Below are positions 48,938 to 57,517 of a DNA stretch of 64,000 bases, in pieces. This DNA comes from Pseudonocardia sp. HH130629-09 (lineage in GTDB: Bacteria; Actinomycetota; Actinomycetes; Mycobacteriales; Pseudonocardiaceae). The translations under genes and the position numbers were made by a program. Location of the stretch: NCBI RefSeq assembly GCF_001294645.1, contig NZ_CP011868.1:124001-188000 (forward strand). The letters run 5' to 3'. Every line of letters begins with the position of its first letter. The first letter of the stretch is position 1. A model generated the notes under the pieces. It was not told the DNA's origin. It was given only the letters and a program-made list of their open reading frames with translations, and searched no databases.

Positions 48938-50428
48938 GTGGGGATCTCCTGGGACGACTACCGCAACCACGACGCCGTCGGGCTGGCCGCGCTCGTCGCG
49001 GCGGGTGAGGTGAGCGCAGCCGACCTGCTGGAGGCCGCCGTCGCCCGCGCCGACGTCGTCGAACCGGGCATCAACGCCATCCGGCTGCGGCTCGACGACG
49101 CCGCCCGCTCCCGCGCACGCGGCCCGCTGAGCGGGCCGTTCGCGGGTGTCCCGTTCCTGGTGAAGGACCTCGCCCAGCACATCGCCGGGGTCCCGACGGC
49201 GTCCGGTTCCCGCCCGCTCGCCGACCACCCGCGACCCCAGACGTCGACGGTGGTCCGGCGCTGGACCGAGGCCGGTCTCGTGGTGTTCGGACGGACGGCC
49301 ACGCCCGAGTTCGGGGCCCGTGCCGTCACCGAGCCCGCGCTCGGCGGGCCGACCCGCAACCCGTGGGACCCCGCCCGCACTCCCGGCGGCAGCTCCGGGG
49401 GGTCCGCCGCGGCCGTCGCCGCCGGGATCGTCCCCGCAGCCGGCGCGAGCGACGGCGGCGGCTCCATCCGCATCCCGGCCGCCGCCTGCGGGCTGTTCGG
49501 GCTCAAGCCCGGCCGCGGCGTGACGCCGTCCGGGCCGGACGTCGCGGAGGGCTTCCACGGCGCCGCGGTACAGGGCGTGCTGTCGCGGACCGTGCGGGAC
49601 TCGGCCGCGCTGCTCGACGTGACGGCCGGGCCGGAACCGGAGGGTCCCTACGTCGTGCGCCCGCCGGAGCGCCCCTACGCCGACGCCGTCCGGGACGACC
49701 CGGCGCCGCTGCGGATCGGGCTGGCCACCGCGTCGCCGCTGGGTACCGAGGTCGCCCCGGAGGCGGTCGCCGCGGCCACCGACGCCGCCGAGCTGTTGAC
49801 CTCGCTCGGGCACGTGGTGGAGGAGTCCGCCCCCGCCCTCGACGGCCGGGCGCTGGCCACCGACTTCCTCACCACCTGGTTCTCCACGATCTCGGCCCAG
49901 GTGGCCTCGGCGCGGGCGCTGACCGGCTGCGGCGACGACGCCTTCGAGACGGAGACGCGGGTGATGGCCGCGATCGGGCGTGCCACGCCGGCGCCGGACT
50001 ACCTCGCCGCGCTCGCCCGCCGCCAGGACCACACCCGCGCACTGGCCACGTTCCACGAGCGCTACGACCTGCTCCTCACCCCGACCCTGGCCCGGCCGCC
50101 GTGGCCGATCGGGGAGCTGGGGCTGCCGGCCGCGGCCCGGATCGGGGCGCAGGCGCTCCTGAGGGCCGGCGCGTCCGGTCTGTTCGGACGGCTCGGGCTG
50201 GTGGAGAGCCTGGTCGACGCCAACTTCGCCCCGGTCCCCTTCACCCAGCTGGCGAACCTGACCGGGCGGCCCGCGTCCTCGGTGCCGCTGTACCGGACGG
50301 CGTTCGGGCTGCCGCTGGGCGTGCAGTTCGTCGGGCCGCCGGGCTCGGAGCCGCTGCTGCTGGCGCTGGCGGCGCAGCTGGAGCGGGCGCGGCCGTGGGC
50401 GCACCTGCGGCCGGCGCCGCCGGCCTAG
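48938..50428 (+). CDS. Amidase signature family protein
   Basis: 496 residues with an intact Ser-Ser-Lys triad: Lys in GVPFLVKDL, the cis-Ser in TPGGSSGGSAAAVAAG and the nucleophile in SDGGGSIRIPAAACG. Length is typical. The start is GTG 48938, 23 nt after the frameshifted gene. Amidase substrates vary widely, so none is assigned. Confidence 0.9.
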   Translation: MGISWDDYRNHDAVGLAALVAAGEVSAADLLEAAVARADVVEPGINAIRLRLDDAARSRARGPLSGPFAGVPFLVKDLAQHIAGVPTASGSRPLADHPRPQTSTVVRRWTEAGLVVFGRTATPEFGARAVTEPALGGPTRNPWDPARTPGGSSGGSAAAVAAGIVPAAGASDGGGSIRIPAAACGLFGLKPGRGVTPSGPDVAEGFHGAAVQGVLSRTVRDSAALLDVTAGPEPEGPYVVRPPERPYADAVRDDPAPLRIGLATASPLGTEVAPEAVAAATDAAELLTSLGHVVEESAPALDGRALATDFLTTWFSTISAQVASARALTGCGDDAFETETRVMAAIGRATPAPDYLAALARRQDHTRALATFHERYDLLLTPTLARPPWPIGELGLPAAARIGAQALLRAGASGLFGRLGLVESLVDANFAPVPFTQLANLTGRPASSVPLYRTAFGLPLGVQFVGPPGSEPLLLALAAQLERARPWAHLRPAPPA

Positions 50429-50602
50429 GGGAGCCGGGTCAGGTCACGGGCCCGGGTCGCTGCACGGCTGTGTCCGCCGGGGGTGGTCCAGCAGCCCGTC
50501 GACGGCGGGCACCAGCGTCCGCGCGAGCTCCAGCCGGGCCCGCCGCCTGGTCCGTACCCGGCACCCCCTGAGCCAGGGTTTCAGCAGCTCAGGGCCGGTT
50601 GG

Positions 50603-51094
50603 TCACCGGTAGTTGGTGAACTGCAGCGCGATGCCGAAGTCCTTGGATTTGAGCAGCGCGATGACGGCCTGCAGGTCGTCCTTCTTCTTGCCCGAGACGC
50701 GCAGCTGGTCGCCCTGGATCTGCGCCTGGACGCCCTTGAGCTTCTCGTCGCGGATGGCCTTGCCGATCTCCTTGGCCTTGTCCTGTGCGATGCCCTGGAG
50801 GATCTTGCCGCTCGCCTTGTAGGTCTTGCCGGAGATCTGCGGCTCATCGGCCTCGAACGCCTTCAGGGAGATTTGCCGCTTGATCAGCTTCTCCTTGAAG
50901 ACCTCGATCCCGGCGAGCAGTCGCTCCTCGGTCTCCGACTCGAAGGTCAGAGCCTCCTCGCCGGCCCAGGCGATCGTGGTGTTGGTGCCGCGGAAGTCGA
51001 AGCGCTGCGACAGCTCCTTCGCGGCCTGGTTCAGGGCGTTGTCGACCTCCTGGCGGTCCACCTTGCTCACGACGTCGAACGACGGGTCGGCCAT
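50603..51094 (-). CDS. yajQ: YajQ family nucleotide-binding protein
   Basis: 163 residues beginning [18 protein letters not shown] and containing DFRGTNTTI and [15 protein letters not shown], all hallmarks of YajQ (DUF520). Members bind nucleic acids, and some bind cyclic di-GMP. GGAGGAGAG precedes ATG 51094. Divergent from the tRNA-Tyr gene. Confidence 0.95.
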   Translation of the reverse strand: MADPSFDVVSKVDRQEVDNALNQAAKELSQRFDFRGTNTTIAWAGEEALTFESETEERLLAGIEVFKEKLIKRQISLKAFEADEPQISGKTYKASGKILQGIAQDKAKEIGKAIRDEKLKGVQAQIQGDQLRVSGKKKDDLQAVIALLKSKDFGIALQFTNYR

Positions 51095-51190
51095 CGTCTC
51101 TCCTCCGGGTCGGTCGGGGACCCCTCGGCGGGGTCGTTCAGGTCGTGTCGTATCCTCGTTCACGCACTCAGCGAGACCGAGATGCACCCC

Positions 51191-51272
51191 GGCTGGTTGC
51201 CCGAGCGGCCAAAGGGAGCGGACTGTAAATCCGTCGGCGTAGCCTTCCCAGGTTCGAATCCTGGACCAGCCA
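51191..51272 (+). tRNA. tRNA-Tyr (GTA)
   Basis: 82 nt including the discriminator A. The acceptor GGCTGGT pairs with ACCAGCC. The anticodon loop CTGTAAA gives anticodon GTA with a CGGA/TCCG stem. A class II long variable arm follows, and the T arm is CCAGG-TTCGAAT-CCTGG. CCA is not encoded. tRNA 3' ends are common integration sites. Confidence 0.96.
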
Positions 51273-51373
51273 CAGCAGGTGAAAGAGACCCCCGACCAGC
51301 GGTGTCAACGGCGGGTTGGGAGTGACCCCGTAGCGACGGATTGGAACTGACCCCCGGCGTGGTGTGGTGATGG

Positions 51374-52225
51374 TCAGTCGTTGCTGGCGCGGTTGTGTTT
51401 GGCCAGGAGCTCGCGTCGGGCGCGGGTGCGGTAGGAGTCCCCGGACAGGGTCAGGACTTCGGCGTGGTGGACGAGGCGGTCGATCATGGCTGCGGCGACG
51501 ACGTCGTCGGAGAAGGTCTCGCCCCAGCGGCCGAAGGGCAGATTGCTGGTGACCATGACGCTGCCTTGTTCATAGCGGGAAGCGATGAGCTGGAAGAACA
51601 GGTTCGCTGCGTCCTGGTCGAACGGGATGTAGCCGACCTCGTCGATGATGATCAGTTTGTAGCGGCGGATCTTCTTCAGCTCGGCCTCGAGCCGGCCGCT
51701 CTGGTGCGCGGCGGCGAGTCTGGTGATCCAGTTGCTGGCGGTGTCGAACAGGACCGAGTAGCCGGCGTGGGCGGCTTTGACGCCGAGCCCGATCGCGAGG
51801 TGGGTCTTCCCGATCCCGGGCGGGCCGAGCAGGATCACGTTCTCGCACTTGGCGACGAACGTGCTCGTGGCCAGGTGGGCCAGGATGTCGCGGCGCAGCG
51901 AGGGCAGATGGTCGAGGTTGAAGTCCTCCAAGGTCTTGACCTGGGGGAAGTGCGCGGTGCGGATCCGCATGACCGTGCCCTTGGACTCGCGGTCGGCGAC
52001 CTGGCGCTGCAGCAGCGCGCCCAGATACTCCTCGTGCGACCAGTTCTCCTCACGGGCCTGGGCTGCAAGCTGTTCCCAGCTGGCCGCGATGGTCGGGGTC
52101 TTCAGGACCCGGGTCAGGTAGGCGATCATCGCCGGCAGTCCGTCGGGGACCGCGGCCAGCACCGGACCGGCCGGCCCCGAGCTCCCAGCGGGGTCGGTGG
52201 TGATCTTCGGTGGTGTGGTTGTCAT
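51374..52225 (-). CDS. istB: IstB, IS21 transposition helper ATPase
   Basis: 283 residues, AAA+ ATPase. Walker A is GPPGIGKTH and Walker B is IIIDEVGYIP. It promotes IstA-mediated strand transfer and target selection. ATG 52225 overlaps the istA stop by 4 nt, giving coupled expression. Confidence 0.95.
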   Translation of the reverse strand: MTTTPPKITTDPAGSSGPAGPVLAAVPDGLPAMIAYLTRVLKTPTIAASWEQLAAQAREENWSHEEYLGALLQRQVADRESKGTVMRIRTAHFPQVKTLEDFNLDHLPSLRRDILAHLATSTFVAKCENVILLGPPGIGKTHLAIGLGVKAAHAGYSVLFDTASNWITRLAAAHQSGRLEAELKKIRRYKLIIIDEVGYIPFDQDAANLFFQLIASRYEQGSVMVTSNLPFGRWGETFSDDVVAAAMIDRLVHHAEVLTLSGDSYRTRARRELLAKHNRASND

Positions 52226-53481
52226 GAGCTGCTCGCTTCCTCGGCAGTGGAGACGAAGTCGACACCGAACAGGGCGTCGTAGTCGGGCAGTGCGCGCAGG
52301 GTCACCGGGTGGCCGTCGAGGTGACGGCGTGCTGCGGCCTGTCGGGTGTTGCGGTCGTGGGCCAGGGCGCGGCGCATCGCCGCGGCGGTGTGCTGGTGCG
52401 CCGGGTCGGTGATCACCGCGTGGCGGGCCCAGCTGCGGTCGTGACGGGCGACGACCTGGCCGGCGCAGTAGACGACGACCTCGCGCGGTGAGGCGGCGAC
52501 ATCGACGAACCGGCCGATCATCTGCGGATCCACGGAGTAGTCGTTGGCATCGACGCGGACGTAGTAGTCCCGTGCCAGCCGGATCCGCTGGGCCAGCCCG
52601 ATCGGCGGGTCCAGCGGCGGCAGCGGAGTCATCGCCGCGTAGTCGTGGGCGAGCACGTCCACCGGGCGGCCGCCGATCGCTCGGACGGTGCGGGTGTTGG
52701 CCCGGGCCAGCCAGTCGTCGATCTGGTGGTTGAAGTCGGCTGGGGAGGCGAAGCGACGTCCGGGCAGGAACGAGGTCTCGAAGTAGCCGTTGTTGCGTTC
52801 GACCAGCCCCTTGAACTCCGGATCCCGCGGTGGGGCAAGCCGGATCCGGGTGGCCAGAGTGCCGGCGAACGCAGCGGCCGGTGCCGAGACCCGCCCGGTC
52901 CCGCCGATCGCAGACTCCCGGTCCCAGACCAGCGTGCGGGTCACCCGCCCGACGTCGCTGATCAGCTGCCACATCCCGGACAGGATGTCCCCGGCCTGGC
53001 GCGAGGGGATCATCGTCGCGGACAAGAACCGCGAGTAGCCCAGCGTCATCACCAGCACCGGTAGGACCCGTTCCTGGCCTGGGCCGACGGGGATCGTGGT
53101 CTCGGGGAACCACAGGTCGCACTGGGTGATCTCGCCCGGTGCGTAGGCGACCCGGTCGACCGGGTCGATCCCGACATACTCGGGGCGGATCTGGCGGATC
53201 CGGTCCTTGAGCACGGTCAGCGAGTGCTCCCACCCGATCCGCTCTGCGATCACCGTGGCCGGCATGCGTGGGAACTGCGCCAGCAATGCCCGCACCTGCG
53301 GCTCGACCGCATCCGCCAGCGATCCCCGCGGGCCCCGTTCCCGCTTCGGCGGGCCCGGCGCCCGCAACGCGGAGCGCACCGTGTTGCGGGCCACCCCCAG
53401 CCGGCGGGCGATCTCCTTGATCGGGACACCCTCGGCCCGATGCAGACGACGGATCTCGGCCCAGTCCTCCACCGACAACAC
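52222..53481 (-). CDS. istA: IstA, IS21 transposase
   Basis: 419 residues. An N-terminal helix-turn-helix (EIRRLHRAEGVPIKEIARRL) is followed by a DDE integrase core with QCDLWFPE and the later VERNNGYFETSF (catalytic Glu region). The C-terminal Mu-transposase-like domain is complete. ATG 53481. Confidence 0.95.
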   Translation of the reverse strand: MLSVEDWAEIRRLHRAEGVPIKEIARRLGVARNTVRSALRAPGPPKRERGPRGSLADAVEPQVRALLAQFPRMPATVIAERIGWEHSLTVLKDRIRQIRPEYVGIDPVDRVAYAPGEITQCDLWFPETTIPVGPGQERVLPVLVMTLGYSRFLSATMIPSRQAGDILSGMWQLISDVGRVTRTLVWDRESAIGGTGRVSAPAAAFAGTLATRIRLAPPRDPEFKGLVERNNGYFETSFLPGRRFASPADFNHQIDDWLARANTRTVRAIGGRPVDVLAHDYAAMTPLPPLDPPIGLAQRIRLARDYYVRVDANDYSVDPQMIGRFVDVAASPREVVVYCAGQVVARHDRSWARHAVITDPAHQHTAAAMRRALAHDRNTRQAAARRHLDGHPVTLRALPDYDALFGVDFVSTAEEASSS

Positions 53482-53650
53482 CCCCTCAGCGTCGTGCAGA
53501 GGGGGTCAATCCCAAGCCGACGCTAGGGGGTCAGTCTGAGCCCGTCGTCGACAAGCGGAAACGCTGGAACCGGGGGTCTCTTTCGTTGTCCGGGTCCGTC
53601 CGGCTGTGACCGGGCTTCTACGGGTGTTCACGGACGCATCACGGACGCGA

Positions 53651-53830
53651 TCATGAACGGCCGTCGCGGAGAGCCTGCTCGACTCGGCGGCGCAGGGCGT
53701 CGTCCTGACCGGCGATGCACTGGGCGTAGACCCGCAGCAGGACGTCCACGCCGTGTCCGGCCCAGGACGCGACCTGCGCGGGACGCCGCCGACGGGTCAG
53801 GTGGACTCCGCGGCGTGACGTGAGTTCGCA
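53651..53830 (-). pseudogene. C-terminal remnant of a tyrosine recombinase (phage/ICE integrase)
   Basis: The end reads SWAGHGVDVLLRVYAQCIAG followed by QDDALRRRVEQAL, matching the conserved C-terminus of actinobacterial integrases, including the nucleophile Tyr in LLRVYA. Just upstream another frame gives RHAAEST then a TGA (53797-53799) where W is expected, then GGVP. A stop plus a frameshift therefore mark decay. No N-terminal part is seen. Confidence 0.7.
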
Positions 53831-54036
53831 GGGCCTTCGCGCGAGGGGTGACGCGGCCTCCTCGTCCCGTGGAGCGGTCAGGTCGGGCAACGCGACGAGG
53901 ACGGCGTGATCGCCAGTTCGGCGGGCCTGCCCCCGCTGGCGAGACGTCGCGGTGTGGTCGGGGCCAGCGGCCTGCCCGACGCCCGTGCTGGGGACGCGGC
54001 GTCGATCGGCGGCCACCGGCTCGGTGAGCGTGTGGG

Positions 54037-54064
54037 TTGACGACTCGCACACGTCTGCTAGATT
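54037..54064 (+). promoter_or_regulatory. Sigma70-type promoter of the secreted-protein/GntR/ABC operon
   Basis: TTGACG (54037-54042), 16-nt spacer, extended -10 TGC-TAGATT (54059-54064). This is the best-matching promoter in the window. Confidence 0.7.
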
Positions 54065-54071
54065 CACCTTA

Positions 54072-54091
54072 TTCACTAGAGAACTAGTGAA
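54072..54091. promoter_or_regulatory. Operator TTCACTAG-AGAA-CTAGTGAA at the start site
   Basis: Perfect 8-bp arms separated by 4 nt, overlapping the predicted transcription start 7 nt after the -10. Probably bound by the GntR/YtrA-type repressor encoded two genes downstream. The position allows direct repression. Confidence 0.65.
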
Positions 54092-54119
54092 ACAGTGAAC
54101 AGCTCTCGTGGAGGATGAT

Positions 54120-54548
54120 GTGACCGCTACCAGCGGCCGCGCCGTCACGACCGTGTGCGCCCTCGTCATGGGTGCCGGCCTCGCTCTCGGCACAGCCACC
54201 GGGGCGATGGCGTCCCCCGTCGCGGCTCCCGCTGTCGGGCCGGCCCCGGCTCCGTCTCCTGTTCCTTCGCCGGTCTGGGGGCACGACCCGACACCGCTGG
54301 TGATCCAGACGAGCGACTACCCGGTGACGATGACGGTGACCTCGGGGCCGAAGGCCGGCCACCAGCAGCAGATCGCTCCGCGGTCGCACGAGGTGTTCCC
54401 GACGACGCCGGACTTCGCCAGTAGCGTCACCTTCACCTTCGAGGGTGTGGAGCAGGGGCAGACCTACGACGTCCGGCCGGACCAGGTGATGCGGTTCGAC
54501 ATGCTGGGCAGCGCGCAGTACCCGCAGGTGGCGCTGCGCACCTCCTGA
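54120..54548 (+). CDS. Small secreted protein, first gene of a GntR/ABC operon
   Basis: 142 residues. Signal peptide residues 1-31 with an AMA cleavage site, then a Pro/Ala linker (32-50). The mature domain of about 90 residues is rich in beta-prone sequence (PVTMTVTSGPKAGHQQQIAP, VTFTFEGV, VMRFDMLG) and has no cysteine. The family is not recognised. The GTG at 54120 has GGAGG 6 nt upstream; an in-frame GTG at 54108 overlaps that site. Co-regulation with the ABC transporter suggests an extracytoplasmic partner or decoy role, which is inference. Confidence 0.72.
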   Translation: MTATSGRAVTTVCALVMGAGLALGTATGAMASPVAAPAVGPAPAPSPVPSPVWGHDPTPLVIQTSDYPVTMTVTSGPKAGHQQQIAPRSHEVFPTTPDFASSVTFTFEGVEQGQTYDVRPDQVMRFDMLGSAQYPQVALRTS

Positions 54549-54552
54549 TCGG

Positions 54553-54595
54553 CGGGGCCGGCGTCGGAGGTGCCGCGACGTGGCCGCCGGCCCCG
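54553..54595 (+). terminator. Hairpin between the secreted-protein gene and gntR
   Basis: CGGGGCCGGCG (54553-54563) pairs with CGCCGGCCCCG (54585-54595) around a 21-nt loop. It may partly terminate transcription, making the secreted protein more abundant than the regulator and transporter. Confidence 0.5.
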
Positions 54596-54719
54596 AGCAC
54601 GACCGGGCACTTCGGACGGGGGGTGCGAAGAGCCCGGTCAGTGGCGGGCCGGGTGTCGACACGGGATTCGGCACCCGGCCCGCGACCATGGGAGAGCACA
54701 GCGTCGGAAGGGGACCCTG

Positions 54720-55100
54720 TTGATCGAGTATCGGATCGATCGTCGATCCGGGGTCGCCCCGTTCGCCCAGATCGTCCTGCAGACCAAGGAGGCTCTGCTG
54801 CTCGGGACGCTGCAGCCCAACGACCGGTTGCCGACGGCCCGCGAGGTCGTCGAAGCCACCGCGATCAACCCGAACACCGTGCTCAAGGCCTACCGCGAGC
54901 TGGAACGCGACGGACTGGTGGAGGCCAAACGCGGGGTGGGGACGTTCATCCGGTCCGACGCCGTCGCAGCCGGACCGGGCGCGAACTCGCCACTGCGAGG
55001 CGAGCTGGAGGACTGGACCGCCCGCGCCGTCGCGGCCGGGCTGTCCCGCGCGGAGATCGACGCGCTCGTGCGCGCCACACTCGACCGACACTACGACTGA
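54720..55100 (+). CDS. GntR-family regulator, YtrA subfamily
   Basis: 126 residues. The winged helix (about 10-75) shows PFAQIVLQTKEALLLGTLQP, LPTAREVVEATAINPNTVLKAYRELERDGLVEAKRGVGTF (the classic GntR pattern, split here), then a short dimerising tail. The small size and adjacent ABC genes define the YtrA subfamily, which represses its own operon and often responds to cell-envelope antibiotics. The TTG at 54720, after GGAAGGGGA, is the likely start. Confidence 0.88.
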   Translation: MIEYRIDRRSGVAPFAQIVLQTKEALLLGTLQPNDRLPTAREVVEATAINPNTVLKAYRELERDGLVEAKRGVGTFIRSDAVAAGPGANSPLRGELEDWTARAVAAGLSRAEIDALVRATLDRHYD

Positions 55101-55108
55101 GGAGGGGC

Positions 55109-55984
55109 ATGGCCTCCGCAGCGACCTCCGCCGCCCACACCCGCGGACTCGGCCACCGTTACGGCCACACCCCGGTACTGCGCGACTGCACCCTGTCCGT
55201 CGAGCCCGGCTCGGTGGTCGCCCTGATCGGGGCGCCGGGTGCGGGCAAGTCCACGCTGCTCGGCCTGCTGGCCGGGCTCGATCTGCCCTCCGAGGGCAGT
55301 GCCGAGGTCCTCGGCGCAGCGGTCCCCCTCAGCGGGCCGCACCCGGCCGTCGGCTACCTCGACCAGTCCCAGCCTCTGCCCGTGGCGTTCACCGTCGCCG
55401 AGGTCGTGCGCCTGGGCGCATCGTTGAACCGGGGACGGTGGGACGCAGGCCGGGTGGCCGCCCTCGCCGGTGCACTACCACAGGACAGACACACCTCGGC
55501 GCTCTCCGGTGGGCAGCGGGCACTGCTCGCGCTCGCGTTGGTGCTCGGGAGCTCCCCGGACCTGCTCCTGCTCGACGAGCCTCTCGCCGGCCTCGACCCA
55601 CTGACCCGACGACGGGTACTGACCGAGGTCACCGCCTACGTCGCGGAGACCGGGGCGGCCGCCCTGCTCGCCTCTCACGAGATCGAGGACCTGCGGGACA
55701 GCTGCGACCACGTGCTGTTCCTCGAGAAAGGCCACGTCCTGCTCGACGCCGACATCGACGACCTGCTCGCTCAGCACCGGATCCTCGACGGCCCCGCCGG
55801 AACCTGCGTCTGGTCGGCTGAGCACACCCTGGTCGAGCAGCGGGTGCACGGCCGCAACCAGACCGTGCTGCTCCGGGGGCCGTCGTTCACACCACCCCGG
55901 GGGTGGCGGGCGAGCGCCCCTGACCTGCTCGAGGTGGTCACCGCCTACCTGCGCACCTGCGCCGACCGTGAGGAGGCCCGATGA
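55109..55984 (+). CDS. ABC transporter ATP-binding protein
   Basis: 291 residues. Walker A GAPGAGKST at 41-49, signature LSGGQ at 132-136, Walker B LLLLDEP near 152-158 and the H-loop in LLASHEIED. The 80-residue C-terminal extension resembles bacitracin/lantibiotic export ATPases. ATG 55109 has GGAGGGG 1-8 nt upstream. The 3' end overlaps the permease gene by 4 nt. Confidence 0.93.
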   Translation: MASAATSAAHTRGLGHRYGHTPVLRDCTLSVEPGSVVALIGAPGAGKSTLLGLLAGLDLPSEGSAEVLGAAVPLSGPHPAVGYLDQSQPLPVAFTVAEVVRLGASLNRGRWDAGRVAALAGALPQDRHTSALSGGQRALLALALVLGSSPDLLLLDEPLAGLDPLTRRRVLTEVTAYVAETGAAALLASHEIEDLRDSCDHVLFLEKGHVLLDADIDDLLAQHRILDGPAGTCVWSAEHTLVEQRVHGRNQTVLLRGPSFTPPRGWRASAPDLLEVVTAYLRTCADREEAR

Positions 55985-56841
55985 CCTGGGTGATCTGGCG
56001 CAGCCACCGCGCCGCGATGCTCGCCGTCACACTGCTCGTCGCCGGGCTCGCCCTGCTGATGGCCACCCTGTCGATCACCGGCAGCCTCGATGGTCTTCTC
56101 GCCGACCCGGGCGGCTCAGCACGGCAGTCCGCTCAGGCCGCGGTCTGGTTCGCCACGCTCGCCCCGGCGCTGGCGGGCGCGTTCCTCGGCGCCCCACTGT
56201 TCGCCGCCGATCTGGAGCGCGGCACCCACGTGCTGCTGTTGACCCAGTCGGTGTCCCGGCGACGGTGGGCCACCACGTCGCTGCTGGTCGTGGGCGGGGT
56301 CACGGTGGCCGCCGTGACGGTGGGGACGCTCCTTCTCCGGCCGCTCAACTCCTCGGACGCCTGGTATCCGTTCGAGAGCTTCTCGACCAGCGGCGCCGTA
56401 CCGTTCGCGCGTACCGTGTCCGCGTTCGCGATCGGTGCCTTGATCGGGTTGCTCGTGCGGCGAGCCAGGGCGGCCTCGGCGCTGACGTTGGCCGTCGCGA
56501 CGATCACCGAGGTGGCGCTGGTCGTGCTGCGGGACGTGCTCGTCCCGCCGGTCCTGCGCGTCGGTGCCTCGCCGTACGGCGGTGACGTCGACTCCACCCG
56601 CGACCAGCTCGTCGACTACGGACCCACCGTCGCCGGTGCCCCCGCCACGGTCGTGCCGAACTGCACACCGGTCGACCTTCCCTGCCAGCAGGCAGCCGGG
56701 GTCGACGGCACCTGGGTCCTCGTCCGCCCCCTCGACCTGCGCTGGCCGATGCACTGGGTCGAGACGGGTCTGCATCTGGCATGCGCCGGCGTCGTCCTGG
56801 CGCTGCTGTTCATGCGTCTACGCAGCCCTCTGGGTCGATAG
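55981..56841 (+). CDS. ABC-2 type permease
   Basis: 286 residues beginning MTWVIWRSHRAAML, typical of actinobacterial ABC-2 permeases, with six hydrophobic segments. A large extracytoplasmic loop (about residues 195-250) contains two cysteines (NCTPVDLPC) that could form a disulfide. It forms the channel with the preceding ATPase. The substrate is unknown. Confidence 0.88.
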   Translation: MTWVIWRSHRAAMLAVTLLVAGLALLMATLSITGSLDGLLADPGGSARQSAQAAVWFATLAPALAGAFLGAPLFAADLERGTHVLLLTQSVSRRRWATTSLLVVGGVTVAAVTVGTLLLRPLNSSDAWYPFESFSTSGAVPFARTVSAFAIGALIGLLVRRARAASALTLAVATITEVALVVLRDVLVPPVLRVGASPYGGDVDSTRDQLVDYGPTVAGAPATVVPNCTPVDLPCQQAAGVDGTWVLVRPLDLRWPMHWVETGLHLACAGVVLALLFMRLRSPLGR

Positions 56842-57055
56842 CGCGCGCCCGGGATCGACGGGCCGGTGTCCGGTACGAGTGCGGTGTGGCCATGCCGTCG
56901 TGGCACACGGCCGATCGGCGACGGGCGAACGAGGTGACACCGATGCCCGCCCACCCGGACCGCACGGTCGTTCGTCGGCGGAGCCGTCTCGGATCGGGAC
57001 GTCGGTCCGGCCACACGACACCGCGGCGAGCCGGGGCCGGCCGGCGGGTGAGCGA

Positions 57056-57517
57056 TCAGTCGTGTCGTGCCCAGCTGTCCGGCTGCGTCCCGTCGAGGTC
57101 GGTGAATCCGTAGACCGTCGCCAGCTCGGCCGAGCCGACGGACCTCTGATTCCAGCGGGCCCGGCCCGGGTCGGCGGCAATGGCCGCGACGCCGCGTCCG
57201 ATGTAGCGCGGGCTCTCCGAGCGCGCGAAACCCGTCGGGCGCCGTCGGGGCGCCCGGGACCGCATCTGTATTAGGGCGTCCCGCCAGTTGCTCTCGCCGA
57301 CCCCGTAGTTGTCCAACATCATCTCCGAGCGCAGCCGGCCGGGGGTGACCAGCACGTCCACGCGCCCGTGCTCGGATCGCACGTACTCGGCCAGCCGGCG
57401 GACCGGTGCGATGTCGAGATGGTCGACGACGAGCGAGTCGCCGACGCCGCCCGCTGCACCGACCATCGCTCCCGTCACGACGGCGACACGTCCTTCGAGC
57501 CTGGGCACTTCGTTCAC
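57056..57517 (-). pseudogene. Degenerate short-chain dehydrogenase
   Basis: The GTG at 57517 opens PRLEGRVAVVTGA, the first SDR strand, but the TGxxxGIG helix and cofactor loop are deleted. Reading resumes at a later VVDHLDIAPVRRLAEYV segment and a PGRLRSEM stretch. The YxxxK catalytic region is missing, while the C-terminal RYIGRGVAAIAADPGRARWN is kept. Internal deletions keep the frame open. Not functional as an SDR. Confidence 0.65.

Larger units (their letters stand above)
51281..53584 (-). mobile_element. IS21-family insertion sequence
   Basis: Perfect 13-bp terminal repeats GAAAGAGACCCCC (51281-51293) and its complement (53572-53584) bracket istA-istB. Further subterminal copies built around CTGACCCC and GTGACCCC occur at both ends, as typical for IS21. 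No clear target duplication is seen. Both ORFs are intact, so the element may be active. Inserted 8 bp after tRNA-Tyr. Confidence 0.88.
53585..54119. other. Accessory junction with integrase debris and a promoter
   Basis: No intact gene lies in these 535 bases. They hold the integrase remnant (53651-53830) and the promoter and operator of the next operon. A second copy of the tRNA-Tyr 3' end, which would mark an att site, was not found. Confidence 0.6.

Noticed and set aside
50440..50570. Possible protein C-terminus on the minus strand (RRRARLELARTLVPAVDGLL)
   Set aside because: It ends at a stop and has no start or upstream domain; too short to separate from antisense noise, though it may be a gene relic.
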